From Bacteroidota bacterium (GTDB lineage: Bacteria; Bacteroidota; Bacteroidia; UKL13-3): a stretch of 64,000 bases of DNA. The notes beneath the pieces were generated by a model that ran no database searches, had not been told where the DNA came from, and saw nothing but the letters and a program-made list of their open reading frames with translations. Position 1 is the first letter of the stretch. Each line of letters opens with the position of its first letter. The stretch spans positions 62,001 to 126,000 of the forward strand of contig JAIXWI010000009.1 of NCBI GenBank assembly GCA_027491355.1. The letters run 5' to 3'. Positions 57,156-64,000 of the stretch are shown here, piece after piece. Made by a program: the position numbers and the translations under genes.

Positions 57156-57660
57156 TTTGATATTTAAAAATAACTTGTTGAAAATTTTAATTTCTCAATT
57201 TTACAAAAAACACTTGAATTATCATACTACTAAAATAAATGACGTTTGAGTGCTATTTTTTTATATTCAACGCATTATTTAAAATAGGTCAAAAATATTC
57301 ATTAAAAACAACACAAAGCACTATTTTCAGGAGCGCCGATGAAAGTCATTTTAAACCAAAATATTATTTAGTAAAAACCTTTAAAACATGTCGGTAACCT
57401 AGAAACAAGAAGTTTCATAATTGTATTTTTTAAATTCTGTAATAAAGTAAATACATCCAGAAGTTTATTATTCAATATGTTTGATGCCACTTACACTCAA
57501 TAATGCAAGTTTTTGAGCTTCAATTTTATCTTTAAAAGGCTTGAAAAATCCTACGAACAAAATTTATACCACTGTTTTATTTTTGAATAAAATAATTTTT
57601 AATGGTTAATTTTTACAATTTGTTAGTTATTATTGTTAAAAGTATTAAAATTAGCAAAAT
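57156..57660. other. AT-rich spacer with a partial repeat copy
   Basis: About 500 bp without a credible gene. The right-hand part contains a 42-bp piece of the repeat tail at 57489-57530 (listed separately). The rest is AT-rich sequence in which I see no consensus promoter, although both flanking genes read away from here and must start within it. Confidence 0.6.
57489..57530 (+). repeat. Partial copy of the repeat tail (terminator part)
   Basis: This segment reads ACTTACACTCAATAATGCAAG and continues through TTTTTGAGCTTCA, with only a few differences from the terminator part of copies 2 and 3. The hairpin keeps six of seven pairs. The head and the promoter are absent. It suggests that a further repeat copy was once present upstream of the gene pair at 57661. 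Confidence 0.7.
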
Positions 57661-58017
57661 ATGACACAGTCAATTCCAAAGTTTAAAAACGAACCAATTT
57701 TAGTTTTACTGCTCGGTTTTTTAACCTGTGGCCTATATCTAATCTATTGGAATATGAAAGCAGCTGAAGTTATAAATGCTGCTGCGGAAAAGGAAGTTAT
57801 TTCACAACCTATTGCAATTTTTGCTGGTTGTTGCTTCCCAGTTAACTTGTATTTTTATTATTTGGCGGGAAAAGAAGGCTTACCAAAAGTTTATGAAAAA
57901 AGTGGGCAAAGCTCTAAAGATGATTCTATACTATTACTTGTGCTTGGATTTATTTTCCCAATGGTAGCAGCCATGATTGTGCAAGGTGATATTAACAAAC
58001 TTTATGACCAAAATTAA
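57661..58017 (+). CDS. DUF4234-like small membrane protein
   Basis: A 118-residue membrane protein with three hydrophobic segments. The opening KNEPILVLLLGFLTCGLYLIYWNMKAAEVIN fits DUF4234, whose signature is a G-x-Y-x-x-YW turn after the first helix. The end shows AAMIVQGDINKLYD. Function unknown. Its last 14 bp overlap the start of the DUF2752 gene, so the two are translationally linked. Confidence 0.8.
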   Translation: MTQSIPKFKNEPILVLLLGFLTCGLYLIYWNMKAAEVINAAAEKEVISQPIAIFAGCCFPVNLYFYYLAGKEGLPKVYEKSGQSSKDDSILLLVLGFIFPMVAAMIVQGDINKLYDQN

Positions 58018-58450
58018 TATAACTCGAAAGTTATTTGCATCAACGAGTGTTTTAATTATTCTAATATTTCCACTTTTTATAAAGTTAACCTCTGGTACTA
58101 ACAATATAGAAACCTCTCAATCATTTTGTCCATTTAAAATGATAACAGGCATGCCTTGTCCAGGGTGTGGAATAACAAAATCTTTGATCTTTCTTTATGA
58201 GGGGGATTTGTTAAAAAGCATCTCTTACCACCTTTTTGGACCATTGGTATTTTTATTTGGAATCATCATTGTTATTGTTTCATTCATAGAGCTGCTTGCA
58301 AACAAGGAGGTTCTAAATAAGATATATCAAAACAAAAAACTTGGTTATGCAATAGGGACTACCTTATTTGTTTATCACTTTATACGGGTTATTGTTTTTA
58401 TTTCAATAAATAATATTGATTATATTTTACAGGAATCAATTTGGAAGTAA
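58004..58450 (+). CDS. DUF2752 family membrane protein
   Basis: A 148-residue protein using the ATG at 58004, inside the end of the preceding gene. The family motif CPFKMITGMPCPGCGITKSL, with three cysteines, lies near residues 37-56, following a first hydrophobic helix. Two further helices follow (about 75-98 and 115-137). DUF2752 proteins are small membrane proteins without established function, often next to small multi-pass proteins such as this DUF4234 partner. It is the last gene before repeat copy 4 and the tRNA. Confidence 0.82.
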   Translation: MTKINITRKLFASTSVLIILIFPLFIKLTSGTNNIETSQSFCPFKMITGMPCPGCGITKSLIFLYEGDLLKSISYHLFGPLVFLFGIIIVIVSFIELLANKEVLNKIYQNKKLGYAIGTTLFVYHFIRVIVFISINNIDYILQESIWK

Positions 58451-58525
58451 GCTTAGAAATTCTCACTATGCATAAAAAATTTACAATAGTTAGAAAGCTT
58501 TTGTTTTTTTTATTAAAGTACTAAT

Positions 58526-58703
58526 AAAAAACGGACACCCCTAAAAACACATAAAATATTAGTAATCAGTATTATATGAAAATATTACTGATCAATAATT
58601 AGTCAATCATTCACTAAAACTTGAACTATTTGCACTGAGCACTTGCACTCAGTTCTTTTAGGTTCAGTAAAATACTTTTTTAATTTACTGAAAATCAAGT
58701 TTG
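58526..58703. repeat. Island repeat copy 4 (right-end type)
   Basis: 178 bp, nearly identical to copy 1 at 48640-48818 (four substitutions and one A in the leading A-run by hand count). The same 9-bp inverted repeat TTCAGTAAA/TTTACTGAA lies at 58663-58671 and 58684-58692, just outside the tRNA 3' end. It forms the tRNA-proximal end of the island. Confidence 0.9.
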
Positions 58704-58775
58704 TAGTCTCGACAGGAATCGAACCTGTATCAAATGTTTAGGAAACATCTATTCTATCCATTGAACTACGAGACC
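58704..58775 (-). tRNA. tRNA-Arg (anticodon CCT)
   Basis: 72 nt on the minus strand fold into a complete cloverleaf. The acceptor stem is GGTCTCG/CGAGACT, the D stem GTTC/GAAT and the anticodon stem GATGT/ACATT. The loop TTCCTAA has anticodon CCT at the usual place. The T stem is ACAGG/CCTGT with loop TTCGATT, and the discriminator base is A. It reads AGG codons. CCA is not encoded. The last 50 nt are the target duplicated in the island. Confidence 0.95.
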
Positions 58776-58908
58776 AATTGAATCTGAATAATTAATTTTC
58801 AAATTCAGGCTTCAAAAGTACATATTTTAACGTAATTCTTTACAAATCTTCCTGCTTGTTTTTGCAAGCGCAATGCTTAAATTGGTTTATTAAATTGCCA
58901 ACCTGCAT

Positions 58909-59244
58909 ATGAGATTATTGATAGTAACCCTATTTGGATTGTTATTGATCCAAAATGTAAAGGCTCAGAAGGTATTCGCCGTTGATTATGCCAACCAAGC
59001 CGACTTAAAAGTATTTGTTGTAAAATATGCCAATCAGGCCGACTTAAAGGTTTACAAAGTCAGGTATGAGAACCAAGCTGGTGAAAACAATGGCGAATGG
59101 TATTTTACTAAATACGCCAATCAAGCACACAAGAAAATTTATTTTGTAGACTATGAAAATCAAGCTGATTTAAAAATCTACTTCGTGCAATACGAAAATC
59201 AAGCAGGTTGGAACCGTGCCAGTAAGAAGGCATTGCTGTATTAG
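58909..59244 (+). CDS. DUF6150-like exported repeat protein
   Basis: A 111-residue protein with signal peptide ending VKAQ, then about seven short repeats of roughly 13 residues built on Y-A/E-N-Q-A, for example VDYANQADLKVF, VKYANQADLKVY and VRYENQAGE. The pattern fits DUF6150, a Bacteroidota family with no known function. It lies just beyond the tRNA on the core side. Its stop abuts the convergent tail-collar gene stop with no gap. Confidence 0.8.
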   Translation: MRLLIVTLFGLLLIQNVKAQKVFAVDYANQADLKVFVVKYANQADLKVYKVRYENQAGENNGEWYFTKYANQAHKKIYFVDYENQADLKIYFVQYENQAGWNRASKKALLY

Positions 59245-60378
59245 TTACTGCCCAGCGTAAATAAAATAATTACCGCCAAACAAAGTAGGTTGCATCACAT
59301 TGAAGGCTTGGCCACCACCAGTATTATTTACACTGTTGAACCCGTTGAGTCCTCGGTCAGACATTTGAACAGTTCCATTGTTCCATCCGCCACCATCGCT
59401 CCAATGTGCGCCATAACTATGACTATGGCTAGGCATTTCATTCACTGTTTGGGTATGGCTTTCTTCTCCTACTGAGTTTCCCATTGAACGCGCCGTTAAG
59501 CCCGACCCTGTTCCAATACCGCCTGGCACCCTACCTCTAAAATCGGGTAGGGTAAAAGTAGTACTGCCATTGCCCACACCAAAACTGGTGCCTATGATTG
59601 CAAACAAGCTGGCATAGGTGGTTCTTGAAACTGTAGCACCATTGCAAAGCAACCAGCCATTGTGGTTTGCTGATTGTGCCGAGAGTTTAAAATCTCCAAT
59701 GCTATAGGGCGATTGCCAGGTAGCCAAACCATTGGCATCTGAAGTGAGCACTTTATTGGCACCTTGTGTGCCATCCACTACTTTGAGTGTACCATTGATA
59801 TCTAATTTTGCACCCGGTGTACTGGTACCTATGCCCACTTTACCTGTTCTGTAAATGTCTGCGGTTTTGTTGCTGCCAGCATCTGTTGTGCCACCACTTA
59901 AATACCATGTTGAATTGGCGGGTGCTGTATAGGTAACATAAGTAGTTCCATTGTAAGTCCAAAGGCTGTTGTCAACAGAACTGATATAAACGTAATTGGC
60001 GCTTGCAGGATAATTGGGCGTAAAAGAAACACCTGATGTGGTAGGTGTTGCTTTGTCAAAATTAACAACGGCATCGGGTTGCTGATTGAGGATGCGTTGC
60101 CAGGCTCCTCCTGCATAATAGTAATAACCCGGAATTACATTGTTGGGTGAAGTACCTGCAGTTGCTGTATTGTATACCAAAAGGCCATCGGCAGGGTTGC
60201 TGATGGTGGATTGATCGTTTGACCCCGTCAATGCAACTCTTGGAGGTAAAAAACCTTTATTAGTTGCTGATACTTCTAATTTTGCTGAGTTGTTTGGCGT
60301 GTCGGTGCCAATTCCTATTTGTGCAAAAGTAGCATTGCTCAAAAACAAGAGTAAAAGAAAAGCTATACAATACTTCAT
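59245..60378 (-). CDS. Exported protein with phage tail-collar domain
   Basis: A 377-residue exported protein with signal peptide ending ATFAQ and the opening IGIGTDTPNNSAKLEVS common to Bacteroidota fibre-like proteins. The middle (about 35-225) is Gly/Ser/Thr-rich and includes a second KVGIGTSTPGAKLDINGTLKV element. The C-terminal 150 residues are a tail-collar domain: GWLLCNGATVSRTTYASLFAIIGTSFGVGNGSTTFTLPDFRGRVPGG, then HSHSYGAH and NVMQPTLFGGNYFIYAG. No other phage gene is nearby. The role is probably an adhesin or a structural surface protein. Confidence 0.85.
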   Translation of the reverse strand: MKYCIAFLLLLFLSNATFAQIGIGTDTPNNSAKLEVSATNKGFLPPRVALTGSNDQSTISNPADGLLVYNTATAGTSPNNVIPGYYYYAGGAWQRILNQQPDAVVNFDKATPTTSGVSFTPNYPASANYVYISSVDNSLWTYNGTTYVTYTAPANSTWYLSGGTTDAGSNKTADIYRTGKVGIGTSTPGAKLDINGTLKVVDGTQGANKVLTSDANGLATWQSPYSIGDFKLSAQSANHNGWLLCNGATVSRTTYASLFAIIGTSFGVGNGSTTFTLPDFRGRVPGGIGTGSGLTARSMGNSVGEESHTQTVNEMPSHSHSYGAHWSDGGGWNNGTVQMSDRGLNGFNSVNNTGGGQAFNVMQPTLFGGNYFIYAGQ

Positions 60379-60481
60379 GAGACCAGAATTTAATACCTAC
60401 AAAATTGATTTAAAAAATGGCTAACCGCCACTGAACTTTTCATCAATTCCGGGCCTTTTAAAGGCAAACGTCTAATTCTGC

Positions 60482-60967
60482 TTACATATTTGGATTGGAG
60501 CTAATTCTCAACTGGTTCCCATTGATGCTAACAAAATATTGTTTCAAGCCTCTTTTGGCTTCTCCAGCCACTACACCACCATTTTGTGCCGAAAACTTTG
60601 ATTGGCAACATGTGATGAACTTATTGCCAGAATAGCTGCCACAAGCCAAAAACAAAGCATTGTTTTCCATGCTTACTATGGCACAACTGCTGTCTGTTTT
60701 GTATGGGCAGGCCCTGTCAAACGCTACATATTGATCAGAACCTGAAAAGCCTGTATTGTAAATGACTATTCCTTTGTACCCAAAATTGCTGTACATAAAT
60801 CCATTGGGAAACTTTAAATCGGCTGCATCTGGTAGGTCTAGGTTTACATAAAAATCTACATAAACAGGATTGAAAAAATCTCCTATTTGTTGGTTGTTGT
60901 TGCTGTTCTTTTTACAGGCTCCAGCTAACAAAAATAAACAAGACAAAAATAACCAAAGCCTATTCAT
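60482..60967 (-). CDS. Rieske-like lipoprotein lacking the cluster ligands
   Basis: A 161-residue lipoprotein from the ATG at 60967, with lipobox LAGAC (Cys about 18). The body resembles a Rieske fold: GIVIYNTG...YVAFDRACPYKTDSSCAIV, CCQSKFSAQNGGVVAGEAKRGLKQYFVSINGNQLRIS. The canonical CxH and CxxH iron-sulfur ligands are not present, so it probably binds no cluster. The ATG overlaps the last 8 bp of the upstream dehydrogenase gene, which implies translational coupling. Function unknown. Confidence 0.72.
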   Translation of the reverse strand: MNRLWLFLSCLFLLAGACKKNSNNNQQIGDFFNPVYVDFYVNLDLPDAADLKFPNGFMYSNFGYKGIVIYNTGFSGSDQYVAFDRACPYKTDSSCAIVSMENNALFLACGSYSGNKFITCCQSKFSAQNGGVVAGEAKRGLKQYFVSINGNQLRISSNPNM

Positions 60968-61820
60968 AGCTGTAAAAACCCTTTCCAGTTTTTCTGCCAT
61001 GGTGCCCAGCATCTACTTTTTGTTGTTGTATCCTGCTAGGTCTGAATTTGCTATCTTGGTGAAACAAATGGTACATGCTACTGGTAACTGAAAAATTGGT
61101 ATCTACCCCAATTAAATCCATCAATTTAAAAGGCCCCATTTTAAAGCCACTCGATTCTAACAAAGCGTCCATATCTTCAAATGTGGCAACTTGTTCTTCA
61201 AGTGCTTTCAGGCTCTCTACATAAAAATGTCTGGCCACACGGTTTACAATAAATCCAGGTGCATCTTTGGCCATGACACAGGTTTTACCCATGGCTTCAA
61301 TCAGTGTTTTACACTGCATTGCTATTGACGGATTGGTGGCAACACCAGCTATGATCTCTACCAATTTCATAACAGGAGCTGGATTAAAAAAATGAATACC
61401 CAATACCCTCTCAGGATGTGGTATGAGCGCAGCAATTTGTGTTATAGGAATGGACGATGTATTGCTTGCCAAGATACAAGTAGGGCCGTTGATTTCGGCC
61501 ATTTGGTTAAAAAAGGCATGTTTGACTTCGATTTTTTCAACGATGGCTTCAATGATTAATTCAGCTTTGACTGCTTGGATATCGCTGGTAAAAAGGAGTT
61601 GATGGAGCGCTTTTTGACTCGACTCTGAACTCATTTTCCCCTTCTCAACCAATAGGTTCAACCCCTTTTCAATGCTTTGTTTTGCTTTGGTGAGCATGTT
61701 TGGATTGAGGTCAAACAATACCACTTTGTAGCCTGCCTGCAGGCAAACTTGTGCAATTCCTGTACCCATTGTTCCTGCACCTGCTATTCCAATGGTTTGA
61801 ATACTTGATAAATCAATCAT
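60960..61820 (-). CDS. 3-hydroxyacyl-CoA (3-hydroxybutyryl-CoA) dehydrogenase
   Basis: A 286-residue enzyme that oxidises 3-hydroxyacyl-CoA with NAD. The NAD motif is IGIAGAGTMGTGIAQVCLQAGYKVVLFD. The active-site region shows LASNTSSIPIT and GIHFFNPAPVMKLVEII with the catalytic His near 140. The C-terminal domain has PGFIVNRV and GFKMGPFKLMDLIGVD. The length is that of stand-alone enzymes of the PaaH/Hbd type. It ends FYSYE. The Rieske-like lipoprotein gene starts inside its last codons. Confidence 0.93.
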   Translation of the reverse strand: MIDLSSIQTIGIAGAGTMGTGIAQVCLQAGYKVVLFDLNPNMLTKAKQSIEKGLNLLVEKGKMSSESSQKALHQLLFTSDIQAVKAELIIEAIVEKIEVKHAFFNQMAEINGPTCILASNTSSIPITQIAALIPHPERVLGIHFFNPAPVMKLVEIIAGVATNPSIAMQCKTLIEAMGKTCVMAKDAPGFIVNRVARHFYVESLKALEEQVATFEDMDALLESSGFKMGPFKLMDLIGVDTNFSVTSSMYHLFHQDSKFRPSRIQQQKVDAGHHGRKTGKGFYSYE

Positions 61821-61946
61821 GTAAGAACAAATTTAATGGCCATTTCGCGTATATGCGAATGTTTCCTTCTAAGTAGAACAAAAATTTGACAGTTAATTTG
61901 AGTTTGTTGTTTGGGAAAGCACTAATTTCGTAGAAATAATTTACCA

Positions 61947-62273
61947 ATGATTACTGTAACAGAAAAAGCTAAAAATCAGATTTTCAACCTGATGCAAACT
62001 TCTGGCTATTCCGACAAACACTTTTTGAGGGTGGGCGTTGACAGTGGAGGTTGTTCAGGCTTGTCTTACAAATTAGATTTTGATGATTTGGTCAAAGATG
62101 GTGATGAAGTAATTGAATTTGAAGGGGTTAAGGTAGTTACAGATAAAAAAAGTGTTTTGTATTTGTTTGGAACAGAATTGGATTTTTCGGACGGATTAAA
62201 CGGAAAAGGATTTACTTTCAACAATCCAAATGCCACACGCACATGCAGTTGCGGTGAAAGTTTCGCAGTTTGA
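61947..62273 (+). CDS. A-type iron-sulfur carrier (HesB/IscA/ErpA family)
   Basis: A 108-residue protein that delivers Fe-S clusters to target enzymes. The three conserved cysteines are present: GGCSGLSYKL near residue 36 and the C-terminal CSCGESF. The length is that of the family. It stands alone, without suf or isc genes beside it, and is followed about 100 bp downstream by rpsT, which has its own promoter. It cannot be placed with confidence in the IscA, SufA or ErpA subgroup. Confidence 0.92.
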   Translation: MITVTEKAKNQIFNLMQTSGYSDKHFLRVGVDSGGCSGLSYKLDFDDLVKDGDEVIEFEGVKVVTDKKSVLYLFGTELDFSDGLNGKGFTFNNPNATRTCSCGESFAV

Positions 62274-62293
62274 GGATAAATTTTATTTTGAGA

Positions 62294-62323
62294 TTTGGAA
62301 TTCAAATCTATTCACTATATTTG
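62294..62323 (+). promoter_or_regulatory. rpsT promoter, Bacteroidota consensus
   Basis: TTTG (62294-62297), an 18-bp spacer and TATATTTG (62316-62323) match the consensus. Transcription would start near 62330, giving an untranslated leader of about 40 nt before the rpsT ATG at 62371. Confidence 0.78.
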
Positions 62324-62370
62324 CATCCCTTCATTGAGGACAATAAAGGTTAATTAGATTACTAAAGCAT

Positions 62371-62679
62371 ATGGCAAACCATAAATCAGCACAAAAAAGA
62401 ATTCGTAACAGCGCAACGAAGCGTTTACGTAACCGTTACCAAGCAAAAACAACCCGTACACTTTCAAAGCGTTTGCGTTTGTCAACCGTTAAAAGTGAAG
62501 CTGAAAACTTATTGAAAGAAGTAAGTGCAATGCTTGACAAATTGGCTAAAAGAAGCATCATCCACAAAAACAAAGCAGCTAACCAAAAATCAAAATTGGC
62601 TAAAGTTGTAAACAAATTGGGTACTGCTGCTCCTGCTGCTGAAAAGAAGACAACTTCACGCAAAAAAGCAAAAGCTTAA
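62371..62679 (+). CDS. rpsT: 30S ribosomal protein S20
   Basis: A 102-residue, very basic helical protein. It starts MANHKSAQKRIRNSATKRLRN, the classic S20 opening, and has the conserved HKNKAANQKSKLAK. The C-terminal tail, APAAEKKTTSRKKAKA, is longer than in E. coli S20 (87 residues), as is usual in Bacteroidota. S20 binds 16S rRNA early in 30S assembly. It has its own promoter and an intrinsic terminator. Confidence 0.97.
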   Translation: MANHKSAQKRIRNSATKRLRNRYQAKTTRTLSKRLRLSTVKSEAENLLKEVSAMLDKLAKRSIIHKNKAANQKSKLAKVVNKLGTAAPAAEKKTTSRKKAKA

Positions 62680-62700
62680 TTGCAGTAAAAAATATATTTT

Positions 62701-62731
62701 CAAGGCTTTCCTGAAAAGGAAAGCCTTTTTT
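62701..62731 (+). terminator. Intrinsic terminator after rpsT
   Basis: A 10-bp perfect stem AAGGCTTTCC/GGAAAGCCTT (62702-62711 with 62718-62727) with loop TGAAAA is followed by a T-run. It lies about 20 bp after the rpsT stop and just before radC. Confidence 0.92.
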
Positions 62732-62750
62732 CATGCTTTTTTTTGTAGGT

Positions 62751-63455
62751 ATGAAAAACTTCCGCTCGGTACAACCAAAAAGCATCAAGTCATTGTCTGT
62801 TGAAGACAGGCCAAGAGAAAAACTGCTCGACAAAGGTCGCTCAACCCTTACCAATTCAGAGCTATTGGCAATTATAATTGGTGCAGGAAATGCACAAGCA
62901 AGCGCTATAGATTTGGCCAATCAACTGCTCCAAATTGCCAATTATAATTTAAATGAATTGGCTCAATTTACTATTCAGGATTACCTTAAAATAAAAGGCA
63001 TAGGTAGGGTAAAGGCCATTGCTTTGGTGGCAGCTTTTGAAATTGGTCGCAGGAAAATAGATTCAGCAGTTTTACAAAAACCGGTAATTTCAAACAGCAA
63101 AGAAGCCTATAACCAATTAGCAGGACAGCTATCAGACTTGAAACACGAACAGTTTTGGGTATTGTACTTGAACCGTGCTGGTAAATTGCTTTCAAAAGTC
63201 AAAATCAGTGAAGGTGGAACAGCAGGTACTGTTGTAGACCCTAAATTGATTTTTTCTCAGGCAATCAACTTATTGGCCAGTACTTTGATACTTGCTCATA
63301 ATCACCCTTCAGGTAATAACCGACCGAGTGATGCAGACCTCACCATTACCAAGAAAATAAAAGAAGGAGCCTTGTTATTGGATTTATTTGTTGCAGACCA
63401 TATCATTGTTTGCAACCAAGGCTTTTACAGTTTTGCCGATGAAGGAATGTTGTAA
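62751..63455 (+). CDS. radC: RadC-family JAB-domain protein
   Basis: A 234-residue RadC/YeeS-type protein from the ATG at 62751 (an ATG at 62733 inside the terminator T-run is less likely). The N-terminal half is helix-hairpin-helix-like (DRPREKLLDKG, LKIKGIGRVKAIALVAAFEIGRRK). The C-terminal half is a JAB/MPN metalloprotease-like domain with the zinc motif HNHPSGNNRPSDAD. Its role in DNA repair is historical and disputed. Unlike the mobile-element versions it sits in a core setting next to rpsT and glyA. Confidence 0.93.
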   Translation: MKNFRSVQPKSIKSLSVEDRPREKLLDKGRSTLTNSELLAIIIGAGNAQASAIDLANQLLQIANYNLNELAQFTIQDYLKIKGIGRVKAIALVAAFEIGRRKIDSAVLQKPVISNSKEAYNQLAGQLSDLKHEQFWVLYLNRAGKLLSKVKISEGGTAGTVVDPKLIFSQAINLLASTLILAHNHPSGNNRPSDADLTITKKIKEGALLLDLFVADHIIVCNQGFYSFADEGML

Positions 63456-63461
63456 GTTCTT

Positions 63462-64000
63462 TTAATTGTACAACGGAAATTTATTCATCAATGCATTTAC
63501 TTCATGCTTCACTTGTTGATGCATGCTGTCATTTTCAGGATTCATGAGTACACGGTCTATGAGTGAAACCACTGTTTGCATATCCGCTTGCAACAATCCT
63601 CTTGTAGTGATGGCTGAAGTACCAATTCTAATTCCTGAGGTAACAAATGGAGATTTGTCATCGAATGGAACCATGTTTTTATTGATGGTAATATCGGCTT
63701 TAATTAAGGCATTTTCAGCAGCTTTACCACTGATTCCCTTGTTGCGAAGGTCAATCAACATCAAGTGGTTATCAGTACCTCCAGAAATAATTTCATATCC
63801 TAAATGGGTAAATGCAGCCGCCATACTTTGTGCATTCATTTGCACTTGTTTGATGTAAGCATTAAAATCAGGGCTAAGTGCTTCACCAAATGCAACAGCT
63901 TTAGCTGCAATAACATGTTCAAGCGGACCACCTTGTGTTCCAGGAAAAACAGCTGCATCTAAAACAGCAGACATCATTTTTGTTTCGCCTTTTGGTGTTT
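63462..64000 (-). CDS. glyA: Serine hydroxymethyltransferase, C-terminal part
   Basis: The gene runs off the right edge; the last 179 or so codons are visible. The frame stays open to the edge through [41 protein letters not shown], the conserved region just after the PLP lysine in [28 protein letters not shown] and [16 protein letters not shown], the latter supplying the substrate-binding Arg, follow. The enzyme converts serine and tetrahydrofolate to glycine and methylene-THF. It is convergent with radC, with a 6-bp gap. Confidence 0.95.
   Translation of the reverse strand, partial: TPKGETKMMSAVLDAAVFPGTQGGPLEHVIAAKAVAFGEALSPDFNAYIKQVQMNAQSMAAAFTHLGYEIISGGTDNHLMLIDLRNKGISGKAAENALIKADITINKNMVPFDDKSPFVTSGIRIGTSAITTRGLLQADMQTVVSLIDRVLMNPENDSMHQQVKHEVNALMNKFPLYN

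Larger units (their letters stand above)
48590..58775. mobile_element. Non-autonomous tRNA-Arg-associated genomic island
   Basis: About 10 kb between the RND operon and tRNA-Arg(CCT). A direct repeat of about 228 bp (48640-48868 and 58526-58753) marks both sides. In each copy it is a 178-bp repeat joined to the last 50 nt of the tRNA; I count four substitutions and one indel between copies. Inside are two further copies of the repeat head and AT-rich genes for exported, lipoprotein and membrane proteins of unknown function. The tRNA 3'-end target and duplicated tRNA segment are the mark of tyrosine-recombinase integration. No recombinase, excisionase, replication or conjugation gene is visible, so movement would need an enzyme in trans. 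Confidence 0.82.

Noticed and set aside
48590-58775. CRISPR array as explanation of the repeats
   Set aside because: There are only four copies, they are 178-384 bp long, unevenly spaced with genes between them, and no cas gene is present.
48590-58775. Insertion sequence or transposon
   Set aside because: No transposase, no terminal inverted repeats of the whole unit and no short target duplication; the flanking duplication is tRNA sequence.
59245-60378. Prophage remnant from the tail-collar domain
   Set aside because: No other phage gene is nearby and the protein has a bacterial signal peptide and fibre-like surface-protein opening.

Overview
The window is chromosomal DNA from a member of the Bacteroidota. 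The evidence is type IX secretion C-terminal sorting domains, promoters of the TTTG-N18-TAnnTTTG type, a methionine synthase split into two genes, and Bacteroidota-typical families (DUF4834, DUF4468, DUF6150, LruC, lipoprotein MsrB). I cannot name the genus.

Layout. 1-14800 is ordinary core: the start of a TonB-receptor-like gene, a dsbD-gmhA-amino acid permease operon, a LysM glucosaminidase, a sorting-domain protein, rlmB with a DUF2723 membrane protein, an HI0933-type flavoprotein and metG. 14790-21300 holds a porin-SulP pair and a transketolase encoded as two subunits with a von Willebrand A protein gene between them. 21387-27415 holds a COG2509-type flavoprotein, msrB, DUF4834, an FkbM methyltransferase, DUF4468, a SET protein and a sodium:solute symporter. 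27449-32735 is a methionine/SAM block: a SAM-I riboswitch, metH in two parts, then metK with its own promoter and a structured-looking leader. 32917-48549 holds a DEAD helicase, a lone PaaD, a TetR-UbiB pair, secreted LruC and sorting-domain proteins, a prohibitin-like lipoprotein and a complete RND efflux operon.

48590-58775 is the accessory region and the main point of interest. It is an AT-rich island of about 10 kb lying against the 3' end of a tRNA-Arg(CCT) gene. It holds two 50-bp copies of the tRNA 3' part, one exact and one 37/50, and four copies of a repeat beginning AAAAAACGGACACCCC. Two of these repeats run into tRNA sequence. The other two carry an intrinsic terminator followed by a consensus promoter. 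The cargo is secreted, lipoprotein or membrane proteins of unknown function. No recombinase gene is visible, so I read it as a non-autonomous tRNA-targeted element with cassette-like organisation.

58776-64000 returns to core: a DUF6150 protein, a secreted tail-collar protein, a Rieske-like lipoprotein overlapping a 3-hydroxyacyl-CoA dehydrogenase, an A-type Fe-S carrier, rpsT, radC and the 3' part of glyA.

No rRNA genes, CRISPR array, transposase or integrase were seen.
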